Shown: positions 5,357-5,912 of the stretch, piece after piece
Position numbering within the stretch: position 1 is the first letter of the stretch
Layout of the letters: every line of letters starts with the position of its first letter
NCBI GenBank assembly: GCA_017384185.1
Contig: JAFNUH010000299.1
Coordinates: forward strand, 1-5,912
DNA from: Alistipes sp.
GTDB taxonomy: Bacteria > Bacteroidota > Bacteroidia > Bacteroidales > Rikenellaceae
Direction of reading: 5' to 3'
Length of the DNA stretch: 5,912 bases
The notes under the pieces: generated by a model
The model's database searches: none
What the model saw: the letters and a program-made list of their open reading frames with translations, nothing else
What the model was told of the DNA's origin: nothing
Program-made: the position numbers and the translations under genes

Positions 5357-5794
5357 CTATTCCACCTCAGCCTCGGCATAAACCTTTAGCGGTTTGCCCT
5401 TTTCGGCGAAATAAAACTCCATAAGTTTCATTTGCCAGCCGTGCAGCGTGCGTGAGTCGAACTCAAAAGTTATATCGGCACTGCTCTTTGGCGCTATCGG
5501 TTTGCGGTCGTACGTGATTTTTATACATCCGCACGTTGTGGTGTGTCGAAGTAAGACAATAGGGTGGGTACAACGATTCTCTACTCGCAGGCGCTTTACG
5601 ATAATCTCTCCCGAACGCATCTTGCCGAAGCGCAACGTGTCGGAGATACCATTCTCAATGGCATCAGCTTCGATGGCTATGCTCTGCATATTTATCGCTG
5701 CCACCTCGTTGGCATTGTTTGCTTTGGGTGCATTTGCGCCACACGCTGTGCAGAGCAGAATTGCCACCAAAAAATATCCTATCGCTCGACCCAT
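5357..5794 (-). CDS. DUF1573 domain lipoprotein
   Basis: This is a 145-residue exported protein of unknown function. Residues 1-18 form a signal peptide ending in LLCTAC, so C18 is probably lipidated and the protein anchored in the cell envelope. The lipobox has Cys instead of Leu/Val/Ile at -3, so its use is likely but not certain. The DUF1573 domain spans about 52-125: LRFGKMRSGEIIVKRLRVEN (55-74), then the conserved TTTCGC motif (85-90), PIAPKSSADITFEFDS (99-114), and a final strand-rich end. The domain is thought to be immunoglobulin-like and is widespread in the Bacteroidota. Its ATG overlaps the nusB stop as TAATG, showing tight coupling. The placement between nusB and yajC is, from memory, shared with other members of the phylum. 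Confidence 0.9.
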   Translation of the reverse strand: MGRAIGYFLVAILLCTACGANAPKANNANEVAAINMQSIAIEADAIENGISDTLRFGKMRSGEIIVKRLRVENRCTHPIVLLRHTTTCGCIKITYDRKPIAPKSSADITFEFDSRTLHGWQMKLMEFYFAEKGKPLKVYAEAEVE

Positions 5795-5912
5795 TATATC
5801 AGACCACGACCACTCTTGTTAATCTTGCCCTGCTCGGTAAACGATGCAACAATCTTATCGAGGATACCGTTGATAAATGTGCTACTGCCGTGTGTAGAGT
5901 AGAACTTAGCAA
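5794..5912 (-). CDS. nusB: Transcription antitermination factor NusB, C-terminal part
   Basis: Only the last 38 complete codons lie in the window; the gene runs off the right edge. NusB binds boxA RNA with NusE (ribosomal protein S10) and supports rRNA antitermination. The visible piece starts AKFYSTHGSSTFINGILDKI, matching the family's conserved final helix (E. coli: AKSFGAEDSHKFVNGVLDK). It ends with the short basic tail GKINKSGRGLI seen in Bacteroidota members. The TAA stop shares its last A with the ATG of the DUF1573 gene. Confidence 0.92.
   Translation of the reverse strand, partial: AKFYSTHGSSTFINGILDKIVASFTEQGKINKSGRGLI

Noticed and set aside
5448..5902. Plus-strand open frames opposite the DUF1573 gene and the nusB end
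   Set aside because: They overlap two well-supported genes, and neither translation resembles a known family.

Overview
The window looks like chromosomal DNA from a member of the Bacteroidota, most likely the order Bacteroidales. Three things support this. The gene families are typical of the group: a DUF2795 acidic protein, a TIGR03905/TSCPD protein, and a nusB–DUF1573–yajC string. Several non-coding gaps hold the Bacteroidota promoter signature (-7 TAnnTTTG with a TTG near -33). Strong Shine-Dalgarno sequences are almost absent. An Alistipes-like or other Rikenellaceae-like source is possible but cannot be fixed by eye. I see no mobile elements, CRISPR arrays, phage genes or tRNAs.

Layout. 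Positions ~30-128 (minus) encode the small bacterial SRP RNA, with its own promoter just upstream and a U-run at its 3' end. Upstream of it on the same strand is a secreted UlaG-like metallo-beta-lactamase-fold protein (202-1221), then a strong terminator, then a small acidic DUF2795 protein (1312-1533) with its own promoter. From 4043 down to 1724 runs a tightly overlapping minus-strand operon: HI0933/YhiN-type flavoprotein, an unassigned 174-residue protein resembling a shortened methyltransferase-like family, and a PduO-type cob(I)alamin adenosyltransferase. A divergent promoter region (4044-4165) separates this from a plus-strand pair: a TSCPD protein (4166-4417) and a PaaI-like hotdog thioesterase (4422-4898). 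That pair meets a convergent minus-strand operon at a shared bidirectional terminator (4898-4936). The convergent operon is nusB (only the C-terminus is in the window), a DUF1573 lipoprotein and yajC, with an extra promoter in front of yajC.

How the genes fit together. SRP RNA and YajC both serve protein export, and NusB serves rRNA antitermination, so both ends of the window are core cell machinery. The middle operon joins a flavin oxidoreductase to a B12-activating enzyme. That is a possible redox/cofactor link, but it is inferred from gene order only. No clearly new multi-gene system is visible. The points most worth a second look are the unassigned 174-residue protein, the flavoprotein–adenosyltransferase coupling, the missing promoter behind the terminator at 1247-1276, and the unusually tight start of the thioesterase gene.
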